Of a stretch of DNA of 48,482 nucleotides, positions 23,857 to 32,592 are shown one piece after another. The notes under the pieces were generated by a model. It did not search any database. It was given only the letters and a program-made list of their open reading frames with translations, and was not told the origin of the DNA. Position 1 is the stretch's first letter; the number at the start of each line of letters is the position of its first letter. The stretch is from contig QWQU01000006.1 of NCBI GenBank assembly GCA_003670735.1, positions 1 to 48,482 of the forward strand, read 5' to 3'. Position numbers and translations under genes: made by a program. This stretch comes from Chloroflexota bacterium. GTDB lineage: Bacteria > Chloroflexota > Dehalococcoidia > UBA2979.

Positions 23857-24810
23857 TTGACCACCGGCGGATACGTCACTGGTTCGGTCACCTCGCGCGA
23901 TGGGACTCGGATTGCGTTTCGGAAGTTGGGCCACGGGTCGTCGCTCGTGCTGCTGCACGGTGGTGGGCAAGCTGCGCAGAACCTCATGCGGCTCGCGGAA
24001 GCCCTTTCGAGCCAGTTCACGGTCTACATCGCCGAACGCCGCGGGCGGGGTGCCAGTGGCCCTCCGGGTGAGGGCTATGGCCTGCAGGCGGAGTGCGATG
24101 ACGTCGAGGCGCTACTCCTCGAATCTGGTGCGCGGTACCTGTTTGGACTGAGCGCCGGTGCGCTCGTCGCGCTCTTCGCGGCGCGTCGTCTCGGGTCACT
24201 CGACAAGGTCGCGCTCTACGAGCCGCCTCTTTCCATCGGGCATTCGACGCCGCTCGGATGGCTCGATCGCTATGACTGCGAGGTGGCGGCAGGCAAGTTA
24301 GGTTCGGCGATGCTCACGGCGATCCGCGGCACGGAGACTGCGCCATTGCTGCTGCGAGTCCTACCTCGAGCGCTGCTGGCGCCTGTACTGGATCGCGGGT
24401 CTCGGATCATCGAGCCAGGCACGGCGCCAACGCTGATTCGCAGGATTCGGCGTGTCGTGTTTTGGCCGCTGCGAAGGTTGGCCGCCGGGCAAACGTCGCG
24501 CCCAGCCGAGCATTCGGGAGACGTGCCGCTGCGGGAGCTCGTTCCGACGATGCACTACGAGGCGCAGTTGGTGAGTGAAAGCGACGGGGACGCAGAGCGG
24601 TTCAGGGACGTGACGGCCGACGTGCTGCTGTTGGGAGGTAGCGAGAGCGCGCGTTATCTCCGGGAGACGCTCAACGTGCTTGGGGCGGTACTTCCTCGAG
24701 TGAGGCGCGTTGAATTCGCGGGGGAGGGGCATCTCGCACCTGATAACAGTGGCTCGCCCGAACGGGTTGCGACTGAACTGCGACAATTTTTCGGCGCGGT
24801 TCAGCAGTGA
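23857..24810 (+). CDS. Alpha/beta-hydrolase
   Basis: A 317-residue alpha/beta-hydrolase. Oxyanion region 'LVLLHGGGQAAQN', nucleophile elbow 'FGLSAGALVAL' with the serine, a lid region around residues 120-210, 'DVLLLGGSESARYL' carrying the likely acid region, and the catalytic histidine in 'FAGEGHLAPDN'. Substrate unknown; esterase or C-C hydrolase are both possible. The start TTG 23857 lies eight bases after the preceding stop with weak upstream pairing. It is likely at the end of the 22780-23848 transcript. Confidence 0.85.
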   Translation: MTTGGYVTGSVTSRDGTRIAFRKLGHGSSLVLLHGGGQAAQNLMRLAEALSSQFTVYIAERRGRGASGPPGEGYGLQAECDDVEALLLESGARYLFGLSAGALVALFAARRLGSLDKVALYEPPLSIGHSTPLGWLDRYDCEVAAGKLGSAMLTAIRGTETAPLLLRVLPRALLAPVLDRGSRIIEPGTAPTLIRRIRRVVFWPLRRLAAGQTSRPAEHSGDVPLRELVPTMHYEAQLVSESDGDAERFRDVTADVLLLGGSESARYLRETLNVLGAVLPRVRRVEFAGEGHLAPDNSGSPERVATELRQFFGAVQQ

Positions 24811-24912
24811 TGGACTATCACAGCGATTTCTTGGCTCGAAATCTCGCGTACGCGTGAACGCGGGTGGTACACTGCCTGTCTGACCGGCTGGCACATTCGG
24901 GGGTGGCCACTG

Positions 24913-26358
24913 GTGATCCCGAGCCTTGCGGAAAAATGCGGTGTGTTCGGCGTCTTCGCGCCAGGTGAAGACGTAGCTCGGCTTACCTTCTTCGGACTTC
25001 ACGCACTCCAGCACCGCGGCCAGGAATCGGCCGGCATCGCCACCACTGATGGCGACGAGATCTCGATGTACGGGGACATGGGCCTCGTCTCTCAGATCTT
25101 CACTGAGGACGCGCTGGAGGGCCTGCACGGCATCGCCGCGATCGGCCACACTCGCTACTCGACCACCGGGTCGAGCATCGCCTGCAACACTCAACCCCTC
25201 GTGGTGCGCGCACCCGAGGGGTTTGCTTTTCACCCAGACGACGCCGACCGCCAACTGGCGCTCGCGCACAACGGGAACGTCGTCAACGCCGACCTGCTGC
25301 GCGTGGACCTCGAGAGCCGCGGGGCGGTGTTCGAGACCACGACCGACTCTGAGGTGATCGCGTACCTGATCGCGACGGCGCCCGGGACGACCTGGGAAGA
25401 GCGCTTCGCGACGATGATGCAGCGCGCCAACGGCGCCTACTCGCTGACCGTGCTGACCAAGGACGCGCTGTTCGGCGTGCGTGACCCCAATGGGATCCGC
25501 CCGCTGGTGCTGGGCCACCTCGAGAACGGCAAGGAGACTGGCTGGGTGCTCGCGTCTGAGACGTGCGCCCTGGACCAGCTCGGTGCGACGTTCGTGCGCG
25601 AGATCGAGCCGGGCGAGCTAGTGCGGATCGACGAGAACGGCATCACCTCGACCACTCCGGTCGAGCCGATGCGGCGGGCGCTGTGCCTGCTGGAGTACAT
25701 CTACTTCGCGCGACCAGACTCGCGGATGCGCGGGGAGCTGCTCTACGAGTCGCGGATGCGCATGGGCGCCCAGCTGTCGCAGGAGCACCCGGTTGAGGCC
25801 GACATTGTGATTGGCATCCCGGACTCGGCGACGGCGGCGGCGATTGGCTACGCCCGCGAGGCGGGGATTCCGTACGTCGAAGCGCTGGTGAAGAACCGCT
25901 ATGTGGGCCGCACGTTCATCCAGCCCGACCAGCGCCTGCGCGATCGGGGCGTCCAGATGAAGTACAACCCGATGCCGGAGATGCTCCGGGGCAAGAGCGT
26001 GGTGGTCGTGGACGACACGATCGTGCGTGGGACGACCACGCCTCGGGTGGTCTCGATGCTGCGCAAGGCGGGGGCGCGCGAGGTGCATATGCGCATCACG
26101 TCGCCGCCGATCCAGCACCCGTGCTTCTACGGCGTGGACATGGCGACTCGGGCTGAGCTGATTGCCGCCCACGAGTCGGTTGAGGAGATCCGTCAGCACA
26201 TCGGAGCCGACTCGCTCGGCTACCTTTCGCTGGCGGGTACGGCGGCCGCGACCAATCAGTCTGAGAACCAGCTGTGCACGGCGTGCTTCTCCGGGGATTA
26301 CCCCCGCGAGGTGCCGCTGCAGCTCGACAAGTTCGCACTGGAGGCGGTTCGCTCGTAA
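24913..26358 (+). CDS. purF: Amidophosphoribosyltransferase
   Basis: First committed enzyme of purine synthesis, making 5-phosphoribosylamine from PRPP and glutamine. The 481-residue protein starts 'MIPSLAEKCGVFGVF'; the cysteine becomes the N-terminal nucleophile after propeptide removal. Further motifs: 'HALQHRGQESAGI', 'GHTRYSTTG', 'SLTVLTKDALFGVRDPNGIRPL', PRPP loop 'VVVVDDTIVRGTT' and 'CFYGVDM'. The GTG start has GGGGGTGG upstream. A TACACT box lies about 40 bases before it. It heads purF-purM-purH. Confidence 0.97.
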   Translation: MIPSLAEKCGVFGVFAPGEDVARLTFFGLHALQHRGQESAGIATTDGDEISMYGDMGLVSQIFTEDALEGLHGIAAIGHTRYSTTGSSIACNTQPLVVRAPEGFAFHPDDADRQLALAHNGNVVNADLLRVDLESRGAVFETTTDSEVIAYLIATAPGTTWEERFATMMQRANGAYSLTVLTKDALFGVRDPNGIRPLVLGHLENGKETGWVLASETCALDQLGATFVREIEPGELVRIDENGITSTTPVEPMRRALCLLEYIYFARPDSRMRGELLYESRMRMGAQLSQEHPVEADIVIGIPDSATAAAIGYAREAGIPYVEALVKNRYVGRTFIQPDQRLRDRGVQMKYNPMPEMLRGKSVVVVDDTIVRGTTTPRVVSMLRKAGAREVHMRITSPPIQHPCFYGVDMATRAELIAAHESVEEIRQHIGADSLGYLSLAGTAAATNQSENQLCTACFSGDYPREVPLQLDKFALEAVRS

Positions 26359-26457
26359 CTCGAGCTGGCCGCTTCCGCTCGTCCCATTCGGCGGATACGC
26401 TGCTCCGGCAGCGCTCCGGCCCTTCCCAGCCGTTGAACGCTACGAGGTTGTCATAGC

Positions 26458-27519
26458 GTGACCGCGTCTTCTGATCGCCCCCTGAGCTATGCCGCCGCCG
26501 GCGTCGATATCGAGGCCGCTGACGCGACCGTCGCGCGCTACCGCGCGATCGCCGCACGCACGATGCGCCCCGAAGTGATGAGCGGCGTTGGGCCGTTCGC
26601 CGGCCTGTGGCGCCTCGGGCCTGGGTATCACGACCCGGTGATCGTGAGCAGCGCCGACGGCGTGGGCACGAAGCTGAAGATCGCGATCGCGGCCGGCATC
26701 TACGACACCGTCGGCCAGGACCTCGTGAATCACTGCGTGAATGACATCTTCACGGCAGGCGCGAAGCCGCTGTTCTTCCTCGACTACCTCGCGACGGCGG
26801 ACCTGCCGCAGGAGCTGCGCGCTGAGATCGTGGCGGGTGTGGGCAAGGCGTGCGAGGCGCACGGAATCACGCTGATCGGCGGTGAGACCGCCGACATGCC
26901 GGACGTGTACGGCAGCGGAGACTTCGACATCGCTGGCTTCATCGTTGGTGTGGTTGAGCACGACGAAGTGATCGACGGCACGAAGATCGCGCCGGGTGAT
27001 GCGCTGATCGCGCTGCCCTCGAATGGCCTGCACACCAACGCGTACTCACTCGTGCGATCGGCGTTTGGCATTGCCAAGGGCGGCGACGACGGGCACGACC
27101 GCGAGGTGCTGAACAAGCACTACGAAGAACTGAACTCGACGTTGGGCGAGGCGCTGCTGGCAGTGCATCGCTCGTACTTCACGTTGCTGGAGCCGCAGCG
27201 CTCGCGTCTGCATGGCGTCGCGCACATCACTGGTGGCGGGATCGTTGGGAACTTGCCTCGCATCTTCCGTGACGACATCGGCGCTGAGCTCGATGCGTCG
27301 TCGTGGACGGTGCCGCCGCTGTTCCGGTTGATCCAGCGCGCCGGCAACGTCGAGGACGCCGAGATGTTCAAGGCCTGCAACATGGGCGTCGGTGTGATCG
27401 TCGCGGTTGCGGAAGCCGACGCTGCGAGCGTGCTCGCGGATCTGCCCGAGGCGTGGCGCATCGGCACGGTGGTGGCTCGTGGCGCGGGCGATCCGGCCGT
27501 GCGCGGCCTGCCTGCTTAA
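26458..27519 (+). CDS. purM: Phosphoribosylformylglycinamidine cyclo-ligase
   Basis: Makes AIR from FGAM with ATP. The 353-residue PurM starts with 'LSYAAAGVDIEAADATVARY', has 'VSSADGVGTKLKIA', 'VNHCVNDIFTAGAKPLFFLDYLA', 'LIGGETADMPDVY' and ends in the usual 'MGVGVIVAV..' domain. The start is GTG 26458, with GAGG about 11 bases before it. It follows purF after a 99-base gap that shows no gene. Confidence 0.97.
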   Translation: MTASSDRPLSYAAAGVDIEAADATVARYRAIAARTMRPEVMSGVGPFAGLWRLGPGYHDPVIVSSADGVGTKLKIAIAAGIYDTVGQDLVNHCVNDIFTAGAKPLFFLDYLATADLPQELRAEIVAGVGKACEAHGITLIGGETADMPDVYGSGDFDIAGFIVGVVEHDEVIDGTKIAPGDALIALPSNGLHTNAYSLVRSAFGIAKGGDDGHDREVLNKHYEELNSTLGEALLAVHRSYFTLLEPQRSRLHGVAHITGGGIVGNLPRIFRDDIGAELDASSWTVPPLFRLIQRAGNVEDAEMFKACNMGVGVIVAVAEADAASVLADLPEAWRIGTVVARGAGDPAVRGLPA

Positions 27520-27571
27520 CTCAGCTCAGTAACAAGAGGCGTACAGAACAGCGCTTGGATTTGGGGGCGAG

Positions 27572-29143
27572 ATGCGAGCGATCCTCAGCGTCTACGACAA
27601 GACCGGCATTGCAGACTTCGCGCGTGAGCTGAGCGCCCTCGGATGGCAGCTCTTCTCGACGGGCAATACGCAGAAGGCGATCGCCGACGCGGGTGTGCCG
27701 GTGACGAGCGTTGCTGATCTCACGGGCAGCCCGGAAATGCTCGGTGGCCGCGTGAAGACGCTGCACCCGAAGGTGCACGGTGGCATCCTCGCGCGTCGCG
27801 ATCGCGACGACGACAAGGCAGACATGGCTGCGAATGGCATCGAGGGCGTCGACATGGTCGTCGGCAACCTCTACCCGTTCGTGCAGACGGTGACGCGTAC
27901 GAACACGCCGACGCTTGCTGAGGCGCTCGAAGAAATCGACATCGGTGGCCCCGCGATGATCCGTGCGGCTGCGAAGAATCACCCGTGGGTGATCCCGGTG
28001 ATCGACCCGACGGACTACCCCGCGATCATCGAGGCGCTGCGTGGTGGCGACCTGGACGCGGCGTTCCGGAAGCGACTCGCGGCGAAGGCGTTCCAGCACG
28101 TCGCGCACTACGACACGGCGATCGCCGAGTACCTGCGCGGTGAAGAAGACGTGTTCCCCGAGCAGCTGACAGTTGGTCTCACTCGCATCGGCGAGACGAT
28201 GCGTTACGGCGAGAACCCGCATCAGCGCGGCGCGATGTATCGGCTCGACTCGGTGCGGATTCCCGTGGAGGGGGTCGGCGGGTACGAGCAGCTGCACGGC
28301 AAGGGGATGTCGTACACGAACTTCCTCGACGCTGACGCGGCGTACAACCTCGTTGCGGAGTCGCCGCGTCCGGCGGTGGCGATCATCAAGCACACCAACC
28401 CTTGCTGCTTCGCCGTCGCCGAGGACGGCGAGTCGCTGGCGGCGGTGTACGAGCGCGCGCTGACACAGGGCGACGCGATCTCGGCATACGGCGGGATCGT
28501 GGCGATCAACCGGCCGCTCGACATGGAGCTGGCGACGGCGCTGCGCGATGTGCTGAGCCCGGTCGCGGGTGTGCGCATGTTCTTCGAGATTGTGATCGTG
28601 CCGGGCTTCGAGCCGGGCGCGCTGGAGCACCTGCAGAAGAAGTCGGCGGACCTGCGCATCCTGCGGGCGCCGTTGGGTGACTTCGGTCGTACGCGGCAGG
28701 AGCTGCGCTCCGTGCGCGGGGGCGTACTGGTGCAGGACGCTGACACGTCGCACGAGGCGGCGTTCGCGGTGACGAGCTCGCGCGAGCCGTCCGCCCAGGA
28801 GGTCAGCGACCTCGAGGTGGCGTGGATGGTTTGCCGGCACGTGAAGTCGAACGCGATCGTCTTCGTGAAGGACGGCGTGATGGTCGGCATGGGATCGGGG
28901 CAGCCGAACCGTGTCGAGAGCGCACGACTAGCCGTGGCCGGTGCGGGCGAGCTCGCCAAGGGGGCTGTGATGGCCTCGGACGCGTTCTTCCCGTTCCCAG
29001 ACTCGATCGAGGTGGCTGCGGCGGCCGGGGTGACGGCAGCGGTGCACCCAGGTGGCTCGATCCGCGACGAGGAGTCGATCGCAACGGCGAACACCCACAA
29101 CATGGCGCTGGTTACGTCCGGCGCGCGGCACTTCCGCCATTAG
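27572..29143 (+). CDS. purH: Bifunctional AICAR formyltransferase / IMP cyclohydrolase
   Basis: Catalyses the last two steps to IMP. The 523-residue protein has the MGS-like cyclohydrolase domain ('LSVYDKTGIADFARELSALGWQLFSTGNT', 'GGRVKTLHPKVHGGILAR') and the formyltransferase domain ('RYGENPHQRGAMYR', 'KHTNPCCFAVA', 'SDAFFPFPDSIEVAAAAG', 'NTHNMALVTSGARHFRH'). ATG 27572 has GGGGGCGAG upstream. A hairpin follows the stop. purS, purN, purD and purE/K are not in the window. Confidence 0.97.
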   Translation: MRAILSVYDKTGIADFARELSALGWQLFSTGNTQKAIADAGVPVTSVADLTGSPEMLGGRVKTLHPKVHGGILARRDRDDDKADMAANGIEGVDMVVGNLYPFVQTVTRTNTPTLAEALEEIDIGGPAMIRAAAKNHPWVIPVIDPTDYPAIIEALRGGDLDAAFRKRLAAKAFQHVAHYDTAIAEYLRGEEDVFPEQLTVGLTRIGETMRYGENPHQRGAMYRLDSVRIPVEGVGGYEQLHGKGMSYTNFLDADAAYNLVAESPRPAVAIIKHTNPCCFAVAEDGESLAAVYERALTQGDAISAYGGIVAINRPLDMELATALRDVLSPVAGVRMFFEIVIVPGFEPGALEHLQKKSADLRILRAPLGDFGRTRQELRSVRGGVLVQDADTSHEAAFAVTSSREPSAQEVSDLEVAWMVCRHVKSNAIVFVKDGVMVGMGSGQPNRVESARLAVAGAGELAKGAVMASDAFFPFPDSIEVAAAAGVTAAVHPGGSIRDEESIATANTHNMALVTSGARHFRH

Positions 29144-29160
29144 GCCGCCCCGAGATACTG

Positions 29161-29181
29161 CGTCCCAAGAGAACTGGGACG
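29161..29181 (+). terminator. Hairpin after purH
   Basis: CGTCCCA pairs with TGGGACG over AGAGAAC. There is no U-tract, so it is a weak terminator candidate. Confidence 0.35.
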
Positions 29182-29213
29182 TCGCGCGGGGGCGCTGGTC
29201 GTCCTCGAACCGT

Positions 29214-29219
29214 TAGGAT
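29214..29219 (+). promoter_or_regulatory. -10 element TAGGAT for a leaderless glycosyltransferase gene
   Basis: TAGGAT ends six bases before ATG 29226, with no Shine-Dalgarno. The same hexamer and spacing occur before the DUF1232 gene. Confidence 0.45.
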
Positions 29220-29225
29220 GCGGCC

Positions 29226-29969
29226 ATGGCCTCAGTCGACATCGTCATTCCCGTCTACAACGAAGAGCACGTGCTGGCGGACAGCATCGCGCGCGTGCTC
29301 GCCTTCCTCTCGGTGCACCCGGAGCACCAGTGGCGAATCGTGGTGGCAAACAACGCCTCCACGGACCGCACGCTGGACGTGGCGCGACGGCTTGAGGCCG
29401 AGCACCCGGGCCAGGTAGCAGCGCTGCACATCCCCGTGAAGGGTCGTGGCATCGCGCTGCGGGTGGCCTGGCTGACCTCGCCGGCCGATGTGTGCGCGTA
29501 CATGGACGTGGACCTCTCGACGGACCTGGCGCACTTGCCGGCCCTGATCGACCCGCTGGCCAATAACGAGGCGGATGTGTCCTACGGGACGCGCCTGCAC
29601 CGGCTTTCTCAGACGCACCGCGGGTTCAAGCGCGAGTTCATCTCGCGGACCTATGTGACGATTCTGAACGTGCTGGGCGGACTGCACGTCTCGGACGCGC
29701 AGTGCGGGTTCAAGGCGATCCGACGCGACGCCGCGCACGCCCTCGTGCCGCTCGTGAAGGACACGCGCTGGTTCTTTGACTCGGAGCTGCTGCTGATTGC
29801 GCAGCAGAACGGGTACCGCCTGCGTGAGGTGCCGGTACGTTGGGAAGAGGACACGGACACCCGTGTACACATTATCTCGACGGCGACGGAAGACCTGCGT
29901 GGTCTCTGGCGCTTGCGTGTGGGTGGTATCCCCAAAGTGCAGCGCGAGGCGACGTCAGGCCCTCGCTGA
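29226..29969 (+). CDS. Family 2 glycosyltransferase (dolichyl-phosphate sugar synthase-like)
   Basis: A 247-residue GT-A enzyme: 'DIVIPVYNEEHVLADSI' at the N-terminus, 'VANNASTDRTLDVA', 'VKGRGIALRVAWLTSPADVCAYMDVDLSTDL' with the DxD-like metal site, and 'DAQCGFKAIRRDAAHAL'. It resembles dolichyl/polyprenyl-phosphate glucose or mannose synthases, which make lipid-linked sugar donors. No membrane segments. The acceptor is unknown. It lies between purH and the bc operon and seems to be transcribed on its own. Confidence 0.9.
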   Translation: MASVDIVIPVYNEEHVLADSIARVLAFLSVHPEHQWRIVVANNASTDRTLDVARRLEAEHPGQVAALHIPVKGRGIALRVAWLTSPADVCAYMDVDLSTDLAHLPALIDPLANNEADVSYGTRLHRLSQTHRGFKREFISRTYVTILNVLGGLHVSDAQCGFKAIRRDAAHALVPLVKDTRWFFDSELLLIAQQNGYRLREVPVRWEEDTDTRVHIISTATEDLRGLWRLRVGGIPKVQREATSGPR

Positions 29970-29974
29970 TTGCC

Positions 29975-30003
29975 TTGACCTTACTTTGGGGTCTGACTAG
30001 TAT
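29975..30003 (+). promoter_or_regulatory. Strong promoter of the cytochrome bc operon
   Basis: TTGACC, 17-base spacer, TAGTAT. It is the best sigma-70-like promoter in the window. The predicted start near 30010 gives a leader of about 50 bases before the first small ORF. Confidence 0.75.
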
Positions 30004-30058
30004 CCCGAAGGTTTGTGAAATCGAGCACGGTTTTCCACCGCGCCGGAGGTAAAGCTCC

Positions 30059-30166
30059 ATGATTCTTGGCGAAGTTGGCGAAACCCTCGAGTTGGTTGGC
30101 GTTGTCGTCACCATTTTCTCGGCGCTCGCGATCATGGTTGTGCTGGGTAAGTACTGGGAAGCCTAG
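30059..30166 (+). CDS. Single-helix small membrane protein of the bc operon (35 aa)
   Basis: Absent from the ORF track. ATG 30059 has GGAGGT at 8 bases. The 35-residue product has an acidic start ('MILGEVGETLE'), one membrane helix ('LVGVVVTIFSALAIMVVLG') and ends 'KYWEA'. It is the first gene behind the operon promoter and 41 bases before the cytochrome b gene. By size and place it is comparable to the tiny PetG/PetL/PetM/PetN subunits of b6f complexes, though sequence similarity cannot be judged by eye. Confidence 0.7.
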   Translation: MILGEVGETLELVGVVVTIFSALAIMVVLGKYWEA

Positions 30167-30207
30167 GTCTGATTTGGGCCCACATAGGCAGCTTGAGGGG
30201 ATGACCG

Positions 30208-30960
30208 ATGGCGACTGAGCGCCCCGAGTCGCGCAGCATGGGTGACCGGCTGTACGACGCCCTCTTCCACAACTACGTGTGGCGCTCAATCTTCCGGAGC
30301 GGCTACCCGAACACACCTCGAAACCAGATGCTCGTGGTTGCCACGAACGTCTTCCTGCACCTGCACCCGACGCGCATTCACCGCACCCACGTGAAGATCA
30401 CCCACACCTACTGCCTGGGCGGTCTCTCGTTCTTCCTGTTCCTGGGTCTGACCATTACCGGCGTGCTGCTGATGTTCTATTACGTGCCGTCCGTTGAACG
30501 GGCGTACGAGGACATCCTCCACCTGGAGCAGGACGTCCGATTCGGCTTCCTGATGCGCAACCTGCACCGATGGATGGCGCACGGCATGGTGATCATGGTG
30601 CTGATGCACATGATGCGCGTGTTCTACACGGGCGCGTACAAGCCGCCCAGGGAGTTCAACTGGGTCGTCGGCGTTGTGCTGCTCGTCCTGACGTTGCTGC
30701 TCTCGTTCACCGGCTACCTGTTGCCGTGGGACCAGCTCGCGTTCTGGGCCATCACCGTCGGTACCAACATGGTTGGCTCCGCGCCGGTGCTCGGCCCGCC
30801 GAACAAGTTCGCCATGATCGGCGGCTTCGAGGTCGGCCCGAACGCTCTCATCCGCTTCTACACGCTGCACGTGATCGGCCTGCCGCTACTGGCAGCGACC
30901 TTCATGGCCGTGCACTTCTGGCGCATCCGCCGTGACGGCGGACTGGCCAGGCCGCTGTAG
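30208..30960 (+). CDS. Cytochrome b6-type subunit of the menaquinol:cytochrome c complex
   Basis: A 250-residue, four-helix cytochrome b N-terminal half. Heme ligands: helix B '[16 protein letters not shown]' (14 apart) and helix D '[17 protein letters not shown]' (15 apart, as in b6). '[16 protein letters not shown]' and '[13 protein letters not shown]' are standard. '[11 protein letters not shown]' (C69) matches the b6 cysteine that binds heme ci covalently. The split into two genes and the b6-like spacing point to a b6f-like rather than mitochondrial-like complex. It is used in quinol oxidation at the membrane. Second gene of the operon. Confidence 0.95.
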   Translation: MATERPESRSMGDRLYDALFHNYVWRSIFRSGYPNTPRNQMLVVATNVFLHLHPTRIHRTHVKITHTYCLGGLSFFLFLGLTITGVLLMFYYVPSVERAYEDILHLEQDVRFGFLMRNLHRWMAHGMVIMVLMHMMRVFYTGAYKPPREFNWVVGVVLLVLTLLLSFTGYLLPWDQLAFWAITVGTNMVGSAPVLGPPNKFAMIGGFEVGPNALIRFYTLHVIGLPLLAATFMAVHFWRIRRDGGLARPL

Positions 30961-30977
30961 GCCGGGGGAACTGAACG

Positions 30978-31847
30978 ATGGTTGCTGCTGCTCAGGAAAC
31001 TGCTGAGTCCGCTGCCGTCCGTGCGAAGGCTCGGCGTGCGCGTGACGAGGAATTGCTGGTCTGGCCGGATCTCGTCTTCGTCGAGTTCATCGCGGCGATG
31101 GTGTTCCTGCTCGCGCTGACCGCGCTGTCGATCACGATCGACGCGCCGCTGCTCGACCGTGCGAACCCGGCCGTGACGCCGAACCCGTCCAAGGCGCCGT
31201 GGTACTTCCTGAATCTGCAGGAGCTGCTGCTGCACATGGACCCGGCACTGGCCGGTGTGATCGTGCCGACGGTGGCCCTGGTCGCGCTGGGCGCGATTCC
31301 CTACTACGACCAGTCCAACGAGGGCCAGGGCGAGTGGCTGTCCACGCCGAACGCGTGGCGCCTGATGTGGATCGGCACTGCGGTCGGCTCGATCGGCAGC
31401 ATCATCCTCATCCTCTTCGACGCCTCGATGCACGTTCGCATCTATGAAGGCCTGACGCACGGCAAGTGGCCGGTGGCGCTGAACTTCATTCGCAACGCGC
31501 GCTCGATTCAGAACGACCTGCCGTGGCCGGCGTGGACTCGAGCGATCGACACGAACCCGATTCTGCGGACGGACCTGCTGGGTCTGCCGAAGATGGACCT
31601 GTCGATCAACATTCCCGAGCTGTTCGTGGCACAGATCATCCCGATCTCGCTGATGATGGGCCTGCCGATCATCTTCTCGATCGTGCTGTGGAAGATGGGC
31701 GAGGCGAAGACGCGGCGCGACCACATGATCGCGCAGTTCGCTGGATTCATCGCTGTGTATGTCGTGCTGACGCTGGTCGGTACCGCGTTCCGCGGCCAGG
31801 GCATGGAATTGCTCCCGCCGTGGCTCGTGAAGCCGCCGGTTTCCTAG
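30978..31847 (+). CDS. Cytochrome b C-terminal (subunit IV-like) protein
   Basis: A 289-residue partner of the b6 subunit, longer than plant-type subunit IV (about 160). Five hydrophobic helices are visible (about 33-53, 88-108, 130-150, 210-235, 250-270). The Qo-site motif is 'KAPWYFLNLQELL' where PEWY is usual, so the glutamate is missing and Ala stands before PWY. Variants of this kind occur in menaquinone-using complexes. The N-terminus is soluble and basic. It lies 17 bases after the b6 gene. Confidence 0.9.
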   Translation: MVAAAQETAESAAVRAKARRARDEELLVWPDLVFVEFIAAMVFLLALTALSITIDAPLLDRANPAVTPNPSKAPWYFLNLQELLLHMDPALAGVIVPTVALVALGAIPYYDQSNEGQGEWLSTPNAWRLMWIGTAVGSIGSIILILFDASMHVRIYEGLTHGKWPVALNFIRNARSIQNDLPWPAWTRAIDTNPILRTDLLGLPKMDLSINIPELFVAQIIPISLMMGLPIIFSIVLWKMGEAKTRRDHMIAQFAGFIAVYVVLTLVGTAFRGQGMELLPPWLVKPPVS

Positions 31848-31869
31848 GGCTGGGTACGGAGATCAATCG

Positions 31870-32553
31870 ATGACCACACCCCGAACGACGCCTCCTGACA
31901 TGGGTGAATCGCCCGCCGCTGGCGAGTCGATAGAGACGTGGCGCGAAGCCCTGGCTGCGCGCCGCACTGTCGCCGAGACCAACGTCCCCGGTGCGCTGGC
32001 GACCCGTCCCGACATGGAGGCGAGCCGACGCTCGTTCATCCGCGGCTCGTTCATGGGCGGCCTCGGCCTGGCGTTGCTGGGCTCTGTCGGCCTGCTCGTG
32101 GACTACCTCTACCCGCGCGGTGTGCGCGGCTTCGGTGGCCCGGTGGCGGCCGGCAAGATCACGGACTACAAGAAGGGCGCCGAGCCCAAGCACTTCCTCG
32201 ATGGCCAGTTCTACGTCACGAACCTCGACCCGGCCGAGAAGCGGGCCGGTGGCAGTGGCGGTGGCGACGGCCTGATCGCGCTGTGGCACAAGTGCCCCCA
32301 CCTGGGCTGCACGGTGCCGTGGCGCCCGGAATTCGACTACGAGGGTGACAAGGGCTGGTTCCGCTGCCCGTGCCACGGCTCCACGTACACGAAGGCTGGT
32401 GTCCGCGTGTTCGGCCCTGCGCCGCGCCCGATGGACACGATGAAGATCGAAGTCGACGCCGCTGGCAACGTCGTGGTGCAGACCGGCGTGCGAACGCTCG
32501 GTGGCCCGGACAACCCCCAGCGCGCACAGAAGTTCCCGGGCCTGCCGGCTTAA
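31870..32553 (+). CDS. Rieske 2Fe-2S protein
   Basis: A 227-residue Rieske subunit. Cluster ligands: 'CPHLGC' and 'CPCHGS'. A Tat-type signal/anchor 'RRSFIRGSFMGGLGLALLG' lies at about 53-75 after a long soluble N-terminus. Export of the folded cluster fits the tatA gene at 4140. The insertion 'RAGGSGGGDG' before the cluster is glycine-rich. It passes electrons from quinol to the cytochrome c encoded next. Confidence 0.95.
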   Translation: MTTPRTTPPDMGESPAAGESIETWREALAARRTVAETNVPGALATRPDMEASRRSFIRGSFMGGLGLALLGSVGLLVDYLYPRGVRGFGGPVAAGKITDYKKGAEPKHFLDGQFYVTNLDPAEKRAGGSGGGDGLIALWHKCPHLGCTVPWRPEFDYEGDKGWFRCPCHGSTYTKAGVRVFGPAPRPMDTMKIEVDAAGNVVVQTGVRTLGGPDNPQRAQKFPGLPA

Positions 32554-32592
32554 TCGAATGACTCAGCAGGCGGCATCTGGATTGGTAGGGCA

